Shown piece after piece: positions 1 through 10,334 of a DNA stretch of 38,282 bases. The DNA comes from Candidatus Igneacidithiobacillus taupoensis. Lineage in GTDB: Bacteria > Pseudomonadota > Gammaproteobacteria > Acidithiobacillales > Acidithiobacillaceae. Below the pieces are notes generated by a model. That model saw only the letters and a program-made list of their open reading frames with translations, was not told the origin of the DNA and did no database searches. Made by a program: the position numbers and the translations under genes. Numbering within the stretch: the first letter of the stretch is position 1; each line of letters begins with the position of its first letter. Where the stretch lies: contig JAEPKX010000016.1 in assembly GCA_021375695.1 (NCBI GenBank), forward strand, positions 1-38,282. Direction: 5' to 3'.

Positions 1-1
1 A

Positions 2-741
2 GAAGAACGGCTGAAGATTGCCATTCGTGCCGCCCATGAAAAAACACGGAGGACCTATGGGGCGAAAAGATTACACCAAGAGCTGCTGGCCGAGGGCTTT
101 GCCATTGGTCGGGATCGGGTGGCTCGACTGCGTCGGGAGCTGGGTATTCAATGTCAACAGCGGCGGCGCTTTACAAACACCACACAATCCAAGCACAACT
201 ACCCAGTGGCACCCAATCTATTGGCGCAGCAATTGGTGGCCCAACGACCAGATACCGTCTGGCATGCGGATCTCACCTACATCCCCACTGCCGAGGGCTG
301 GCTCTACCTTGCCGCCATCAAGGACCAATGCACCTGCGAGATCGTAGGATATGCCATGGGGACCAGCATGACCCAAGAGCTCACTATTGGTGCTCTGCGC
401 AATGCGATCTCGCATCGACGCCCCGCTCCCGGGCTGATCCATCACGCTGACCGGGGAAGCCAGTATTGCGCCAAGGCCTATCGCGCCATTCTCCAGCAAC
501 AGGGATTGATCGCCTCCCTGTCGAGGAGGGGAATGGCTACGATAACGCCCCCATCGAGAGCTTCTGGGGCAGTTTGAAAAACGAGAGGGTCCACCAGCAG
601 CACTTCGAGACCCGATCGGAGGCCTGCGCAGCGATTCGGGAGTACATCGAGATTTTTTACAACCGCCAACGCCGGCATTCCCGGATTGGCTATTTGGCCC
701 TCGCTGTGTTTGCACAGACCTTCACACGGGTAGCCGCTTGA
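2..741 (+). pseudogene. IS3-family transposase OrfB, 5'-cut by window and frameshifted
   Basis: An integrase-core (rve) transposase that would cut and join IS ends. The reading frame is open from base 2, starting with an IS3-type N-terminal helical region (EERLKIAIRAAHEKTRRTYG). The DDE acidic residues are visible: Asp at nt 269 in VWHADLTYIP, Asp at nt 449 in HHADRGSQY, and Glu at nt 556 in NAPIESFWGSLKNE. The spacing is DD35E. The first two lie in one frame and the Glu in another: the frame breaks around nt 519-533 in a run of G residues, where SLSRRG should continue directly into NGYDNAPIE. A one-base loss there explains it. IS3 elements use programmed frameshifting between orfA and orfB, not inside the catalytic core, so this copy is probably inactive. 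A sequencing error in the G run is the alternative. Confidence 0.85.
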
Positions 742-744
742 GAC

Positions 745-769
745 GGAACTGTCCACTATTTACAGGACA
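745..769 (+). repeat. putative right terminal inverted repeat of the IS3 element
   Basis: The stretch from GGAACTGTCC to ACAGGACA lies four bases after the transposase stop. It marks the switch from transposon to flanking coding sequence. The exact last base is uncertain because the left repeat is outside the window. Confidence 0.4.
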
Positions 770-1157
770 CCTCAGCGAAGCCATAACGATCTGGGAAAAA
801 CTCCATCAAGATGGTCTCACCTATGGTGTGGGTTATGTCGTTCTGGAGCTAGGCACGAACGGGTATGTATCTCCCAATGACATGCAGACCATGCTCAATT
901 TACTCGGATACCGGCAGGTCTTTTTGGTCGTACCCGAAATGCCAAGACCATGGGAAAGGGAGGTCCAAAGACTGTACTACCAGACTGCTTCCCAATACCC
1001 CAATGTCCACCTGATCTATTGGAACCTGCTGAGCAGGAATAACCCTGACTACTACTGGCAGGATAAGGTCCACCCCAACTGGCGCGGTATTCAGGTCATG
1101 GTGCAAGCCATTGGCAGCGAGATTCTTGCGGTTTCCCGTGCAGGGGTTGCATCGTGA
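770..1157 (+). pseudogene. acyltransferase C-terminal SGNH domain, truncated by the IS
   Basis: An open frame of about 128 codons follows the IS end with no native start of its own. It resembles the C-terminal SGNH-like domain found after the membrane acyltransferase-3 (OafA/YrhL type) domain in proteins that O-acetylate surface glycans. Supporting features are the GTNG block (VVLELGTNGYV, about 30 residues in), the strand VFLVVPEMPRPWE, the segment QYPNVHLIYWN, and the terminal catalytic-type DKVHPN motif (Asp and His three apart). The membrane-embedded N-terminal half should lie left of the IS, outside the window. The IS therefore appears to have landed within the gene or deleted part of it. 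Family assignment is by motif memory. Confidence 0.6.
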
Positions 1158-1262
1158 GCATCGCAGCCAGGTCAATAGCACCGTCAGACAGAATGGATCT
1201 TTTCAGCGACGTGAGCCGCTCCGTAATGAAGTATCGGGCGGGATCAAAATGAGGTTCAATTC

Positions 1263-1502
1263 ATGGCAACCTTTCTAACTCCAGAGGATTTATATAATCT
1301 CACAGGGTTGAAGACCAAGCCGGGGCAGATCCGATGGTTGCAGGAGAGAGGCTATCGACATGAGGTGTCGGCCGTGGGTCGACCGGTAGTTCTCTGGGCA
1401 GAGGTCGAGCGGCACCTGATCGGCGCGGGCGCAGCCCCAAGAAAAAATGGACCAAAGCTGGAGTTCCTCAAAACCAACGAGGTCAGACATGGGGCGTCAT
1501 AG
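1263..1502 (+). CDS. DUF4224 domain protein next to integrase
   Basis: A 79-residue protein with the DUF4224 pattern: an N-terminal FLTPEDLYNLTGLK followed by QIRWLQERGYRHEV and GRPVVLW. This small domain is repeatedly found just upstream of tyrosine integrases in prophages and integrative elements. Its helical make-up suggests a DNA-binding, excisionase-like or accessory role, which is an inference. GAGG sits 8 nt before the ATG. The 3' end overlaps the start of the integrase gene by 14 nt in another frame, so the two are probably translated together. Confidence 0.7.
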   Translation: MATFLTPEDLYNLTGLKTKPGQIRWLQERGYRHEVSAVGRPVVLWAEVERHLIGAGAAPRKNGPKLEFLKTNEVRHGAS

Positions 1503-2520
1503 ATCATCTCATCATCACCTTCCTCCTCGCATGCACCAGAAAGGCCCAGTCTTTTATTACGTTATATTGGTAGATGGCAAGCGAAAGTGGATACGGCTTG
1601 CCGACAATTACCCGGAGGCAGTAGCAAAGTGGGCTGAAATAGAGGGCCGCAACGCATCCGGTTCCACTGTTGGTCAGGCTATCGACAAATACATAGCAAC
1701 AGAGCTGGCAAAGCTGGCGGAATCAACAAGACGCGAATACATTCGGCAATCAGGAAAATTAAGAAGCGTATTCGGACACATGCAATTGAACGAGGTTCGT
1801 GGCGCGGATGTTGCCGCATACTTGGACCAACACCCCTCACCGATTGCCGCAAACCGCGAGATGGCGCTGTTATCTACCATTTTTTCATTCGCTATCCGGT
1901 GGGGATGGTGCGACCATAATCCAGCCAAAGGCGTGCGTAGGAACAAGGAAAAACCCAGGGATCGTTACATTACCGATGAGGAATTCAATATCATCAGGGA
2001 ACATGCCGACGAGCAATGGCGCTGCATCATGGATGTGGCCTACCTGACGGCCATGAGGCGCGGTGACATCATGGCGCTTAGGTTATCGGACATTCGCCCT
2101 GACGCGCTGGTCATCAGTCAAGGCAAGACGGGGAAGCGTATGGCCTTCGAGATGACGCCAACTTTGGCCAACACCCTGGAGCGAGCAAAAAAGCTACGGA
2201 GGCGGGTTGGATCGCTCCATCTGTTCTGTACCAGAAACGGCCAACCCTATACTGTAAGTGGTTGGAACAGCAGCTGGCGTCGAATTGTCGCAAAGTCAGG
2301 TGTCGAGAATGTTCATTTCCACGACATCCGTGCCAAAGCTCTGACCGATGCAAAGCGCGCCGCTGGACGGGATTATGCTCAATCGCTCGCTGGTCATGCT
2401 AGTGGTGATATGACCGAGGTATATATCCGTGCCAGAGAGACGGAACGAATCACTCCGTTGGGGAAGATTGTAGAAGAAAGGCTAGATTGTAGAAAACGGT
2501 CTTCAGAGAAAAGCGGGTAA
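1489..2520 (+). CDS. phage-type tyrosine integrase
   Basis: A 343-residue site-specific recombinase that would integrate and excise the element. It has an N-terminal arm, then a SAM-like core-binding domain (roughly residues 60-140), then the catalytic domain. The expected catalytic residues are visible: Arg in YLTAMRRGDIMAL, Lys in SQGKTGKR, the HxxR box in FHDIRAK, His in LAGHASGDMT, and the nucleophile Tyr in TEVYIRARE. The ATG at 1489 is chosen over 1447 because GAGGT precedes it at good spacing. It runs towards and stops 13 nt short of tRNA-Pro, the usual arrangement when the tRNA 3' end is the attachment site. All key residues are intact, so the recombinase may work. Confidence 0.9.
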   Translation: MGRHRSSHHHLPPRMHQKGPVFYYVILVDGKRKWIRLADNYPEAVAKWAEIEGRNASGSTVGQAIDKYIATELAKLAESTRREYIRQSGKLRSVFGHMQLNEVRGADVAAYLDQHPSPIAANREMALLSTIFSFAIRWGWCDHNPAKGVRRNKEKPRDRYITDEEFNIIREHADEQWRCIMDVAYLTAMRRGDIMALRLSDIRPDALVISQGKTGKRMAFEMTPTLANTLERAKKLRRRVGSLHLFCTRNGQPYTVSGWNSSWRRIVAKSGVENVHFHDIRAKALTDAKRAAGRDYAQSLAGHASGDMTEVYIRARETERITPLGKIVEERLDCRKRSSEKSG

Positions 2521-2532
2521 CTTATTGATTTA

Positions 2533-2610
<78 letters not shown>

Positions 2611-2646
2611 CGAGAAGTCGTACTCTACGCAGAAAGTTTGCCATGG

Positions 2647-3114
2647 TCAATTGTCTTTGCCCTTCCTTGGACAGAGCTTCTGCAAGGCCTCAATTTCCTG
2701 ACGAAGATAGCGAAGTCGGCTCTGCCAGGGCTTTGCATCATATTCCAAAGAACCTGGTGATCTTTCATCAATATCCAGAACCAGCTGGTTGGCGTCTTCT
2801 TCGCGCAAGACACCCTGCTGCCCCAAGCGTTCCCGCGCACCGTGGATGGTGAACCCTTCACCATAGAGCAGTTCCCGAATTTGCCGGATCAATAACAAAT
2901 CATGCTTCTGATAATAGCGCCGATTACCCCGGCGCTTGGCAGGATGTAACTGCGGAAACTCCTGTTCCCAATAACGCAATACATGCGCTTTGACACCACA
3001 AAGGTCCGCTGCTTCGCTAATGGAAAAGTACTGCTTTTCTGGAATATCCGGAAGCCTGGCAAGGACCTTTCGAGACCTTGCCCTACTCGTCCGCAGACCC
3101 GCCGCCATTGACAT
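2647..3114 (-). CDS. MerR-family transcriptional regulator
   Basis: A 155-residue regulator with an N-terminal winged helix-turn-helix: [23 protein letters not shown] (about residues 29-51) followed by the wing RRGNRRYY. A short helical C-terminus ([14 protein letters not shown]) probably dimerises. No effector-binding cysteines typical of metal sensors are seen. It overlaps the end of ihfA by 32 nt, which implies translational coupling. This MerR-like gene follows ihfA in many beta- and gammaproteobacteria, and its target is not known to me. ATG at 3114 is used; ATG at 3108 has a better-spaced AAGG and is an equal alternative. Confidence 0.85.
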   Translation of the reverse strand: MSMAAGLRTSRARSRKVLARLPDIPEKQYFSISEAADLCGVKAHVLRYWEQEFPQLHPAKRRGNRRYYQKHDLLLIRQIRELLYGEGFTIHGARERLGQQGVLREEDANQLVLDIDERSPGSLEYDAKPWQSRLRYLRQEIEALQKLCPRKGKDN

Positions 3115-3382
3115 GAACCTTCAATTTTTGGCTTGGATGGAAAGTTACCACCCGTCGCGCCGTGATCGTAATTTCCTCACCTGTTTTTGGATTGCGACCG
3201 GGCCGCGGATTTTTTTCGCGCAAGGTAAAATTACCGAATCCCGAGAGTTTCACTTCCTCCCCTCGGGCCAAGGTTTCGCGAATTCCATCAAAAAATGACT
3301 CAACCACTCCCTTGGCCTCCCGTTTATTGAGACCCATGGTGGAAAAGAGCATATCGACAATTTCTGCTTTTGTAACTGCCAT
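3083..3382 (-). CDS. ihfA: integration host factor subunit alpha
   Basis: A 99-residue HU/IHF-fold DNA-bending protein that pairs with IhfB to bend DNA sharply in recombination, replication and transcription. It starts [10 protein letters not shown], contains the conserved core [12 protein letters not shown], and has the arm-tip proline segment [12 protein letters not shown] that intercalates in the minor groove. Length matches the family. It lies 9 nt after pheT with AGGTG before the ATG. The pheT-ihfA linkage is conserved in many proteobacteria. IHF could also assist the neighbouring integrase, as it does for lambda Int, but that is inference. Confidence 0.96.
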   Translation of the reverse strand: MAVTKAEIVDMLFSTMGLNKREAKGVVESFFDGIRETLARGEEVKLSGFGNFTLREKNPRPGRNPKTGEEITITARRVVTFHPSQKLKVHVNGGGSADE

Positions 3383-3391
3383 GTTTCACCT

Positions 3392-5746
3392 CTATCCACG
3401 TAATGCAATGGGTGCAACCTGCACAAGGCGTTGCCATAAACGCTCCAGGGCTTCCTGCACCCGTTCTTCTGTCAGGGTACCCGTTTGATCTTGAAAGTGA
3501 AAGCGAAAACCCAGACTGTACCGGTCCTGGGGCAGCGGCGGGCCTTCATAGCGATCGAATATCTCCACCTGCTGCAAGATTTCCGATTCTACTCCTTGCA
3601 GTGCCGCCAGCAAGTCACCCGCAAGAACTCCCTGCGGGATGAGTAGCGCAAGATCCCGTTGCACGGATGGGAAGGAGGAGATGGGACGGAATTGCCGACG
3701 CGTTGTTTCCTGGAGCAGATCCTCCATATCCAGGGAAAACAGGAAGGTAGCAGCATCAAGTCCCAGATCTTCGGCCAAACGCGGATGTAATGCCCCGAGT
3801 CGACCATATTCTTTGCCTGCTCGGATCATTGCCGCTGCCTGACCGGGATGAAGAGCTGGATCATTGACCCGGACAAAGTGCCAGTCTCCATTCCACAGAC
3901 TGAGCAAAGCCTCAACATCCCCCTTGAGGTCAAAAAAATCCACCGGTTTTTTTGTATTACCCCACTCTTCCTGGTAGAGGTTGCCAGTCAGCAAACCCGC
4001 CAGTTGTAAACGTTGTTCACCATTCGCAAAGACCCTACCCAACTCAAAAATCCGGACCCGTTCCTGCTGGCGGTTTCGATTAAACTGCAATGCCTGCAGC
4101 AAACCGGGCCAAAGCCCGGTGCGCATTACCGAAAGATCCGAAGACAGGGCATTCTGCAATTTGATGGCGGGTAGATCCGGATAGATCGCAGCTTGCAGTT
4201 CGGGAGCTACGAAACTGTAGCTGATAATTTCCTGATATTCCCGTGCCACCAACAGCGCCATGACTTGCCGGCGACGGGTGTGCTGGTGTTGCTGTAGTGG
4301 TCGCAAAATGGCGCTGGGTTGTCGGGATGGTAAACGCGCGAAACCATACAGACGGGCCACTTCCTCAACCAGATCTGCTTCCAGCCGCAGGTCGAAGCGA
4401 TGACTGGGTGGAATCACCTGCCAGCCCTCGCCATCCACCTGGAACTGACAGCCCAGGGCAGTCAAATGACGCTCCACCAACGCAGGCGAAATTTTCAAGG
4501 CAAGGGTTTTAGCCAAAACCGATTGACGAAGACCAATGGTTGGCAAAACAGGAAGTTCTCCCATCACCGACCAGGTTGCCACACAATGAGTCCCCATTTT
4601 TTCTTGCAGCAGCAGGGCTGCAGGTTGGGGCAGGGCAAAATCCACTCCGCGCTCAAAACGCTGGGCCGCCTCCGTTTGCAGGCCCAGGCGTCGCGCCCTT
4701 CCCTGGATGGCGCGGGGAGAAAAATAAGCGCTTTCCAACAGAACCCGGCGCGTTGCCGAACCCACTGCCGTACGTCGTCCACCCATGATGCCGGCCAAGG
4801 CAACGGGTCCAACGCTGTCGGCAATCACCAGCATATCTTCCTGCAGTGCCAGGTCGCGACCATCCAGAGCGTCCAGGGTTTCGCCCTTTCGCGCCCAGCG
4901 GATTTCTATATCTCCTTGTAGCAGATCGGCATCAAAGGCATGCATGGGCTGCCCCATGGCCAGCATCCAGACATTGAGCCAATCCACCACGGGACTGATG
5001 CTTTTCTGCTCACAACGCCGAAGCCGTTCCCGCCAGCGATCGGGCACTCTACCAGGCAGCCCCTCCAGGAGACTCAGCCCATAGAACCCACAGGCCTCCC
5101 TTGCTGACGCTGCAATCTGTACGGTTCGATCATCGACCTGTTGTTGCAGGGTGCTTTGCTTTGCTAACTGACCCAACTGTGAGTGGAGGAGGGTGCCGGC
5201 ACCAAGTGCCGCAGCATCTCTGGCCACCCCCAGAATGGACAGGGCGTCACCGCGGTTGGGCGTGATCCCCAAGGTCAACACCGGATCTCCCAGGGCGAGG
5301 TACTCATCCAGGCGCAAACCGGGAGTCGCCTCAGGGTCCAGATCCAGTAAACCCTGACTGCCATCATCAAGACCCAATTCACTGGCCGAGCAAAGCATCC
5401 CTTCCGAACGAACTCCACGCAACTCCATCGCAGTAATCTGTTTTGTCGGCAGTTGGGCCCCAGGTTGGGCTACCGCCACCCGCTGCCCCTCGTATACATT
5501 GGGCGCGCCGCAAACAATTTGCAGCTGTCTTCCCCCGCCAATCTCCACTTTTGTTACCCGTAGCCCATCGGCGTGGGGGTGCTGTTGCATTTGCACAACA
5601 GTACCTACCACCACCCCAGGGAGTTCTGGTCCTGCAGGCTCTATCCCTTCCAGCTCAAGCCCCCCCATACTAAGGAGATCGCCCAAGGCGGTCGGCGTCA
5701 ACGTGCTATGCAAATATTCTCGAAGCCATTCCAGGGGGACACGCAT
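3392..5746 (-). CDS. pheT: phenylalanine-tRNA ligase beta subunit
   Basis: The 784-residue large subunit of the alpha2-beta2 enzyme that charges tRNA-Phe. In order: N-terminal MRVPLEWLREYL; an EMAP-II-like tRNA-binding (B2) domain around residues 40-150 (VTKVEIGGGRQLQIVCGAPN); the B3/B4 editing domain around 215-385; B5; the catalytic-like core; and a C-terminal FDX-ACB domain (FPSVQRDLALLIP through LGFRFHFQD). Length is normal for bacteria. It starts 8 nt after pheS and is clearly co-transcribed with it. Confidence 0.97.
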   Translation of the reverse strand: MRVPLEWLREYLHSTLTPTALGDLLSMGGLELEGIEPAGPELPGVVVGTVVQMQQHPHADGLRVTKVEIGGGRQLQIVCGAPNVYEGQRVAVAQPGAQLPTKQITAMELRGVRSEGMLCSASELGLDDGSQGLLDLDPEATPGLRLDEYLALGDPVLTLGITPNRGDALSILGVARDAAALGAGTLLHSQLGQLAKQSTLQQQVDDRTVQIAASAREACGFYGLSLLEGLPGRVPDRWRERLRRCEQKSISPVVDWLNVWMLAMGQPMHAFDADLLQGDIEIRWARKGETLDALDGRDLALQEDMLVIADSVGPVALAGIMGGRRTAVGSATRRVLLESAYFSPRAIQGRARRLGLQTEAAQRFERGVDFALPQPAALLLQEKMGTHCVATWSVMGELPVLPTIGLRQSVLAKTLALKISPALVERHLTALGCQFQVDGEGWQVIPPSHRFDLRLEADLVEEVARLYGFARLPSRQPSAILRPLQQHQHTRRRQVMALLVAREYQEIISYSFVAPELQAAIYPDLPAIKLQNALSSDLSVMRTGLWPGLLQALQFNRNRQQERVRIFELGRVFANGEQRLQLAGLLTGNLYQEEWGNTKKPVDFFDLKGDVEALLSLWNGDWHFVRVNDPALHPGQAAAMIRAGKEYGRLGALHPRLAEDLGLDAATFLFSLDMEDLLQETTRRQFRPISSFPSVQRDLALLIPQGVLAGDLLAALQGVESEILQQVEIFDRYEGPPLPQDRYSLGFRFHFQDQTGTLTEERVQEALERLWQRLVQVAPIALRG

Positions 5747-5754
5747 GGGAATCC

Positions 5755-7162
<1,408 letters not shown>

Positions 7163-7180
7163 GGTAGATCTCCTTCCGAT

Positions 7181-7378
7181 CTAGGCGTAGGGCAACAAAC
7201 GCCGCAGGGCAGATTGATCACTCCCTGAGGTAACGAAGGTATGACGCAAATGCCGCTTGCGCTTCGTACTCTTCTTGGTAAGGATATGGTTCAGGAATGC
7301 CTGCCGGTGCTTGAATTTCCCTGACCCAGTCCGCTTAAAACGTTTGGCGGCCCCTCGATTCGTCTTTAATTTTGGCAT
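7181..7378 (-). CDS. rpmI: 50S ribosomal protein L35
   Basis: A 65-residue basic ribosomal protein: [20 protein letters not shown] at the start and [13 protein letters not shown] in the middle are typical. The true ATG is at 7378, although the frame is open further upstream into infC. It sits 10 nt after infC and 18 nt before rplT, the conserved infC-rpmI-rplT order. Confidence 0.97.
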   Translation of the reverse strand: MPKLKTNRGAAKRFKRTGSGKFKHRQAFLNHILTKKSTKRKRHLRHTFVTSGSDQSALRRLLPYA

Positions 7379-7388
7379 CAAAGCTCTC

Positions 7389-7907
7389 CTATTTCTTTTT
7401 CGGGGCGATGACCATGACCATCTGCCGCCCTTCCATCCGTGGTCGTTGTTCGACCACCCCATGTTCCAACAAATCTCTCTCCACCCGATTGAGCAACTCC
7501 ATGCCCAACTCCGGATGACTCATCTCCCTTCCCCGAAAACGGAGGGTGATTTTGGCACGATCGCCATCCTCAAGGAAGCGAATAATATTCCGTAACTTGA
7601 TCAGGTAATCGGCATCATCGGTGCGCGGCCGAAACTTGATCTCCTTGACCTGACTCTGCTTTTGGCGCTTGCGCGCTTCATGCTGTCGCTTGTTTTCCTG
7701 GAAACGGAATTTTCCGTAATCCATAATCCGACAAACCGGGGGCACGGCTTGTGGCGCAATCTCAACCAAGTCTAAATCTGCCATTTCTGCAGCAGCTTGG
7801 GCCTCCTGTAGAGAAACAATACCCAGCTGGTCTCCATCTTCCCCAATCAATCGGACCTTTGCAGCAATGATTTCCCGATTGATGCGGATTTCCTTTTCTG
7901 TCGCGAT
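7389..7907 (-). CDS. infC: translation initiation factor IF-3, AUC start
   Basis: IF-3 binds the 30S subunit, prevents premature 50S joining and rejects wrong start codons. The N-domain ([21 protein letters not shown]), linker ([17 protein letters not shown]) and C-domain ([17 protein letters not shown]) are complete. No ATG, GTG or TTG opens the frame early enough to include the N-domain; the first TTG, at 7850, would remove about 19 residues. AUC at 7905-7907 lies 8 nt after AAGGAGG and gives a 172-residue protein of normal size. A rare AUU/AUC-type start is the basis of IF-3 autoregulation in E. coli, so the same control is likely. It begins 4 nt after the thrS stop. Confidence 0.93.
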   Translation of the reverse strand: MATEKEIRINREIIAAKVRLIGEDGDQLGIVSLQEAQAAAEMADLDLVEIAPQAVPPVCRIMDYGKFRFQENKRQHEARKRQKQSQVKEIKFRPRTDDADYLIKLRNIIRFLEDGDRAKITLRFRGREMSHPELGMELLNRVERDLLEHGVVEQRPRMEGRQMVMVIAPKKK

Positions 7908-7911
7908 AGCC

Positions 7912-9855
7912 TTATCCTCCTTCCAAGGCCAGTTGCAAAGCCGGTTGCCGGTTCCGATTCAATTCCTGCAGTGCCGACCCCAAATGATCCTGCGTAAATG
8001 ATCCGAGTTCTCGCCCGTCCCGGTCTCGCAAGCTCACTGTTCCACCACCCTTCTCCCGATCGCCTACGATAGCCATAAAGGGCACCCGCCGCAAAGTGTG
8101 GGCGCGTATTTTATAGCCGATCTTCTCGCTTCTCAAGTCTGTTTCCACACGAATCCCCATCATTTCCAGCCGTGCGGCAACTTGGGCTGCATAGTCTGCC
8201 TGCTGTTCGCTAATGGGCGCAACCACTATCTGCGTAGGTGCGAGCCAAAAAGGAAATTTTCCTTCGTAATGCTCAATCAGTACCCCGAAGAATCGCTCCA
8301 GGGAACCAAGAATGGCCCGATGGATCATGATTGGCCGCTGTCGGCTACCATCCTCTGCCACATATTCCATGCCGAAGCGTTCCGGTAGATTGAAATCCAA
8401 CTGAATGGTGCTGCACTGCCATTTCCGACCGATGGCATCCTCGATCTTCAGATCGATCTTGGGACCATAGAAGGCACCGCCCCCCTCATCAATCTGGTAG
8501 GCAAGACCCGCCCGCTCCAGTGCGGCAGACAGCGCGGAGGTAGCATGTTGCCAGACCTCTTCACTCCCCACAAACTGCACCGGACGGGTCGACAGATTGA
8601 TTTCGTAGCGATCAAAACCAAAGGTCCCCAAAATCTTCTGGGTCAATGCCAAAACACCTGCAATTTCGGCTTCGATTTGATCTGGTCGGCAGAAAATGTG
8701 AGCGTCATCCTGGGTAAAACCCCGCACCCGCATCAGTCCATGAAGTGCCCCTGACATTTCGTGGCGATAGACGGTCCCCAGTTCCGCCCAACGGATGGGA
8801 AGATCCCGATAGGAGCGAAGCTTGCTACGGTAGACCAAAATGTGGAACGGACAATTCATGGGTTTGAGCTGGTAAGGTTGCCCTTCATCCTCCATGGCCT
8901 CGAACATGGATTCGGCGTAGAAATCCTTATGGCCAGAGGTATACCAAAGCTGTTCGTGGGCAATATGGGGGGTAAAGAGTAAATCATACCCTCCAGACAC
9001 ATGGGCATCTCTCCAGAAATCCTCGATGACCCGGCGGATCTTGGCTCCTTGCGGATGCCAGAACACCAGCCCTCCCCCAGCCTCGTCCTGGATGGAGAAC
9101 AACTCCAACTCGCTACCAATTCGCCGATGATCCCGTCGTTCCGCCTCGGCCAACTGTTGCAAATAGGCGTCCAGATCCTTCTGCTCTGCCCAAGCAGTTC
9201 CATAGATCCGCTGCAGCATGGCATTGCGGGAATCCCCCCGCCAGTAGGCACCTGCCACATTCCGCAGGGCAAAGGCTCCCAGTACTCCAGTTCGGGGAAC
9301 ATGAGGCCCCCTGCACAAATCAACGAAATCCCCCTGATGATACACCGTGATTGGCTGATCCACAGGAATATCTGCGATAATCTGGACCTTATATTCCTCG
9401 CCCATGGCGGCAAACCGGGCAATGGCTTCCTCCCGAGACCAGACCTCTCTGCGCACCGGCAAATCTGCCGCGATGAGTTCCCGCATCTTCGCGCTAATCC
9501 GCTCCAGATCTTCCGGGGTGAAGGGTTTGCTGGAAGCAAAATCGTAATAAAAGCCGTTTTCGATCACCGGCCCGATGGTTACCTGGACATCAGGAAAAAG
9601 CTCTTTCACCGCCTGGGCCAGGAGATGGGCCGTGGAGTGCCGAATGATTTCCAACCCCTCGGGATCCCGGTTCGTGATGATGGCTACCGCTGCGTCCTGA
9701 TCCAAGACCGTGGAGAGATCCCGAAGCTCCCCATTGACCCGCAGGGCCAAGGCGGCCTTGGCGAGCCCTGGGCCAATCTCTCGCGCAAGCTCGAGACCTG
9801 TCAGGGGCTGCGCAAAAGAGCGCACGGTGCCATCAGGTAAGCGAATCTCGGGCAT
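7912..9855 (-). CDS. thrS: threonine-tRNA ligase
   Basis: A 647-residue class II synthetase that charges tRNA-Thr and edits mischarged serine. In order: an N-terminal TGS domain ([14 protein letters not shown]), an editing domain with [11 protein letters not shown] and [10 protein letters not shown], the catalytic core, and an anticodon-binding C-terminus (about 540-640). The zinc ligands that select Thr are visible: Cys in KPMNCPFH, His in TQDDAHIFC, and His in [15 protein letters not shown] lies 4 nt before the ATG at 9855, so the upstream extension of the frame is excluded. A terminator-like hairpin ends 3 nt before this ribosome-binding site. Confidence 0.97.
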   Translation of the reverse strand: MPEIRLPDGTVRSFAQPLTGLELAREIGPGLAKAALALRVNGELRDLSTVLDQDAAVAIITNRDPEGLEIIRHSTAHLLAQAVKELFPDVQVTIGPVIENGFYYDFASSKPFTPEDLERISAKMRELIAADLPVRREVWSREEAIARFAAMGEEYKVQIIADIPVDQPITVYHQGDFVDLCRGPHVPRTGVLGAFALRNVAGAYWRGDSRNAMLQRIYGTAWAEQKDLDAYLQQLAEAERRDHRRIGSELELFSIQDEAGGGLVFWHPQGAKIRRVIEDFWRDAHVSGGYDLLFTPHIAHEQLWYTSGHKDFYAESMFEAMEDEGQPYQLKPMNCPFHILVYRSKLRSYRDLPIRWAELGTVYRHEMSGALHGLMRVRGFTQDDAHIFCRPDQIEAEIAGVLALTQKILGTFGFDRYEINLSTRPVQFVGSEEVWQHATSALSAALERAGLAYQIDEGGGAFYGPKIDLKIEDAIGRKWQCSTIQLDFNLPERFGMEYVAEDGSRQRPIMIHRAILGSLERFFGVLIEHYEGKFPFWLAPTQIVVAPISEQQADYAAQVAARLEMMGIRVETDLRSEKIGYKIRAHTLRRVPFMAIVGDREKGGGTVSLRDRDGRELGSFTQDHLGSALQELNRNRQPALQLALEGG

Positions 9856-9865
9856 GGGTCCTCCA

Positions 9866-9901
9866 AAGAAAAAGCACCAGTGAGCCAAGCCCTTCTGGTG
9901 C
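9866..9901 (-). terminator. terminator-like hairpin between tRNA-Val and thrS
   Basis: On the minus strand GCACCAG (9901-9895) and CTGGTGC (9880-9874) form a perfect 7-bp stem with a 14-nt loop, followed at once by TTTTTCTTT. This has the form of a rho-independent terminator. It lies 5 nt after the CCA of tRNA-Val and directly before the thrS ribosome-binding site. It may end the tRNA transcript or act as an attenuator for thrS. Confidence 0.65.
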
Positions 9902-9906
9902 GGGTA

Positions 9907-9981
9907 TGGTAGGCACGGGCGGTTTCGAACCGCCGACCTCTACCGTGTCAAGGTAGCGCTCTCCCCCTGAGCTACGCGCCT
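9907..9981 (-). tRNA. tRNA-Val (anticodon GAC)
   Basis: A 75-nt cloverleaf: acceptor AGGCGCG/CGTGCCT with one G-U pair, D stem GCTC/GAGC, anticodon stem CTACC/GGTAG with loop TTGACAC (anticodon GAC), T arm GGCGG-TTCGAAA-CCGCC, discriminator A and encoded CCA. It separates the nuo/DUF2818 block from thrS. Confidence 0.95.
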
Positions 9982-10019
9982 AGTGCATGGTTCAAAGTAA
10001 CAGTGCAGTGGGCCGATCG

Positions 10020-10334
10020 TCAAGATCGATGCAGTATCGGCACGATATTGAAGCGCCAAAGGAAGCCCGGGATGGCAAAAACCGCAAACATGCACAGCGC
10101 AACGACATAAAACTCCCAACCCTGACCATGGTTGCTACCCAGCAACATTCTTTCCAGCGCCATACCTACCAGACCCATGATGACATATGCTGCCAACCAT
10201 TCTCCCAAGTACCACGGCAGGGTCTTCGCCGGAGTGTTCGGCCCAATCAGATATCGACGACTGCTAAACCAGGGAATGTTTGCCGCCAGAAACGCCATCA
10301 CGATATACAGTGTTGCCCACTGTGTCAGATTCAT
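10020..10334 (-). CDS. DUF2818 family membrane protein coupled to nuoN
   Basis: A 104-residue protein with about three membrane segments (near residues 5-22, 42-60 and 75-95). The C-terminal signature GWEFYVVALCMFAVFAIPGF matches the DUF2818 family that follows nuoN in many betaproteobacteria. The start is the ATG at 10334, whose A is also the last base of the nuoN stop (TGATG), so translation is coupled. The conserved position at the end of the complex I operon suggests a role in assembly or stability of the enzyme; no biochemical function is known to me. Confidence 0.85.
   Translation of the reverse strand: MNLTQWATLYIVMAFLAANIPWFSSRRYLIGPNTPAKTLPWYLGEWLAAYVIMGLVGMALERMLLGSNHGQGWEFYVVALCMFAVFAIPGFLWRFNIVPILHRS

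Larger units (their letters stand above)
1..769 (+). mobile_element. IS3-family insertion sequence, right part
   Basis: The window opens inside an insertion sequence whose left end lies outside. It contains most of an IS3-type orfB (DDE transposase) reading rightwards. Just after the stop codon at 741, an end-like sequence runs to about 769; read on the minus strand it begins TGTCCTGTAAATAGTGG, the TG start typical of IS3 termini. Coding sequence of an unrelated gene begins immediately after it. The right boundary is inferred from this switch, because the partner left repeat and target duplication are not visible. Confidence 0.75.

Noticed and set aside
515-535. Programmed frameshift in the IS3 transposase
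   Set aside because: IS3 frameshifting occurs between orfA and orfB. This break is inside the catalytic core near the DDE Glu, so a mutation or sequence error is more likely.
9001-9840. 279-codon open frame on the plus strand
   Set aside because: It is antisense to thrS, which has complete motifs.
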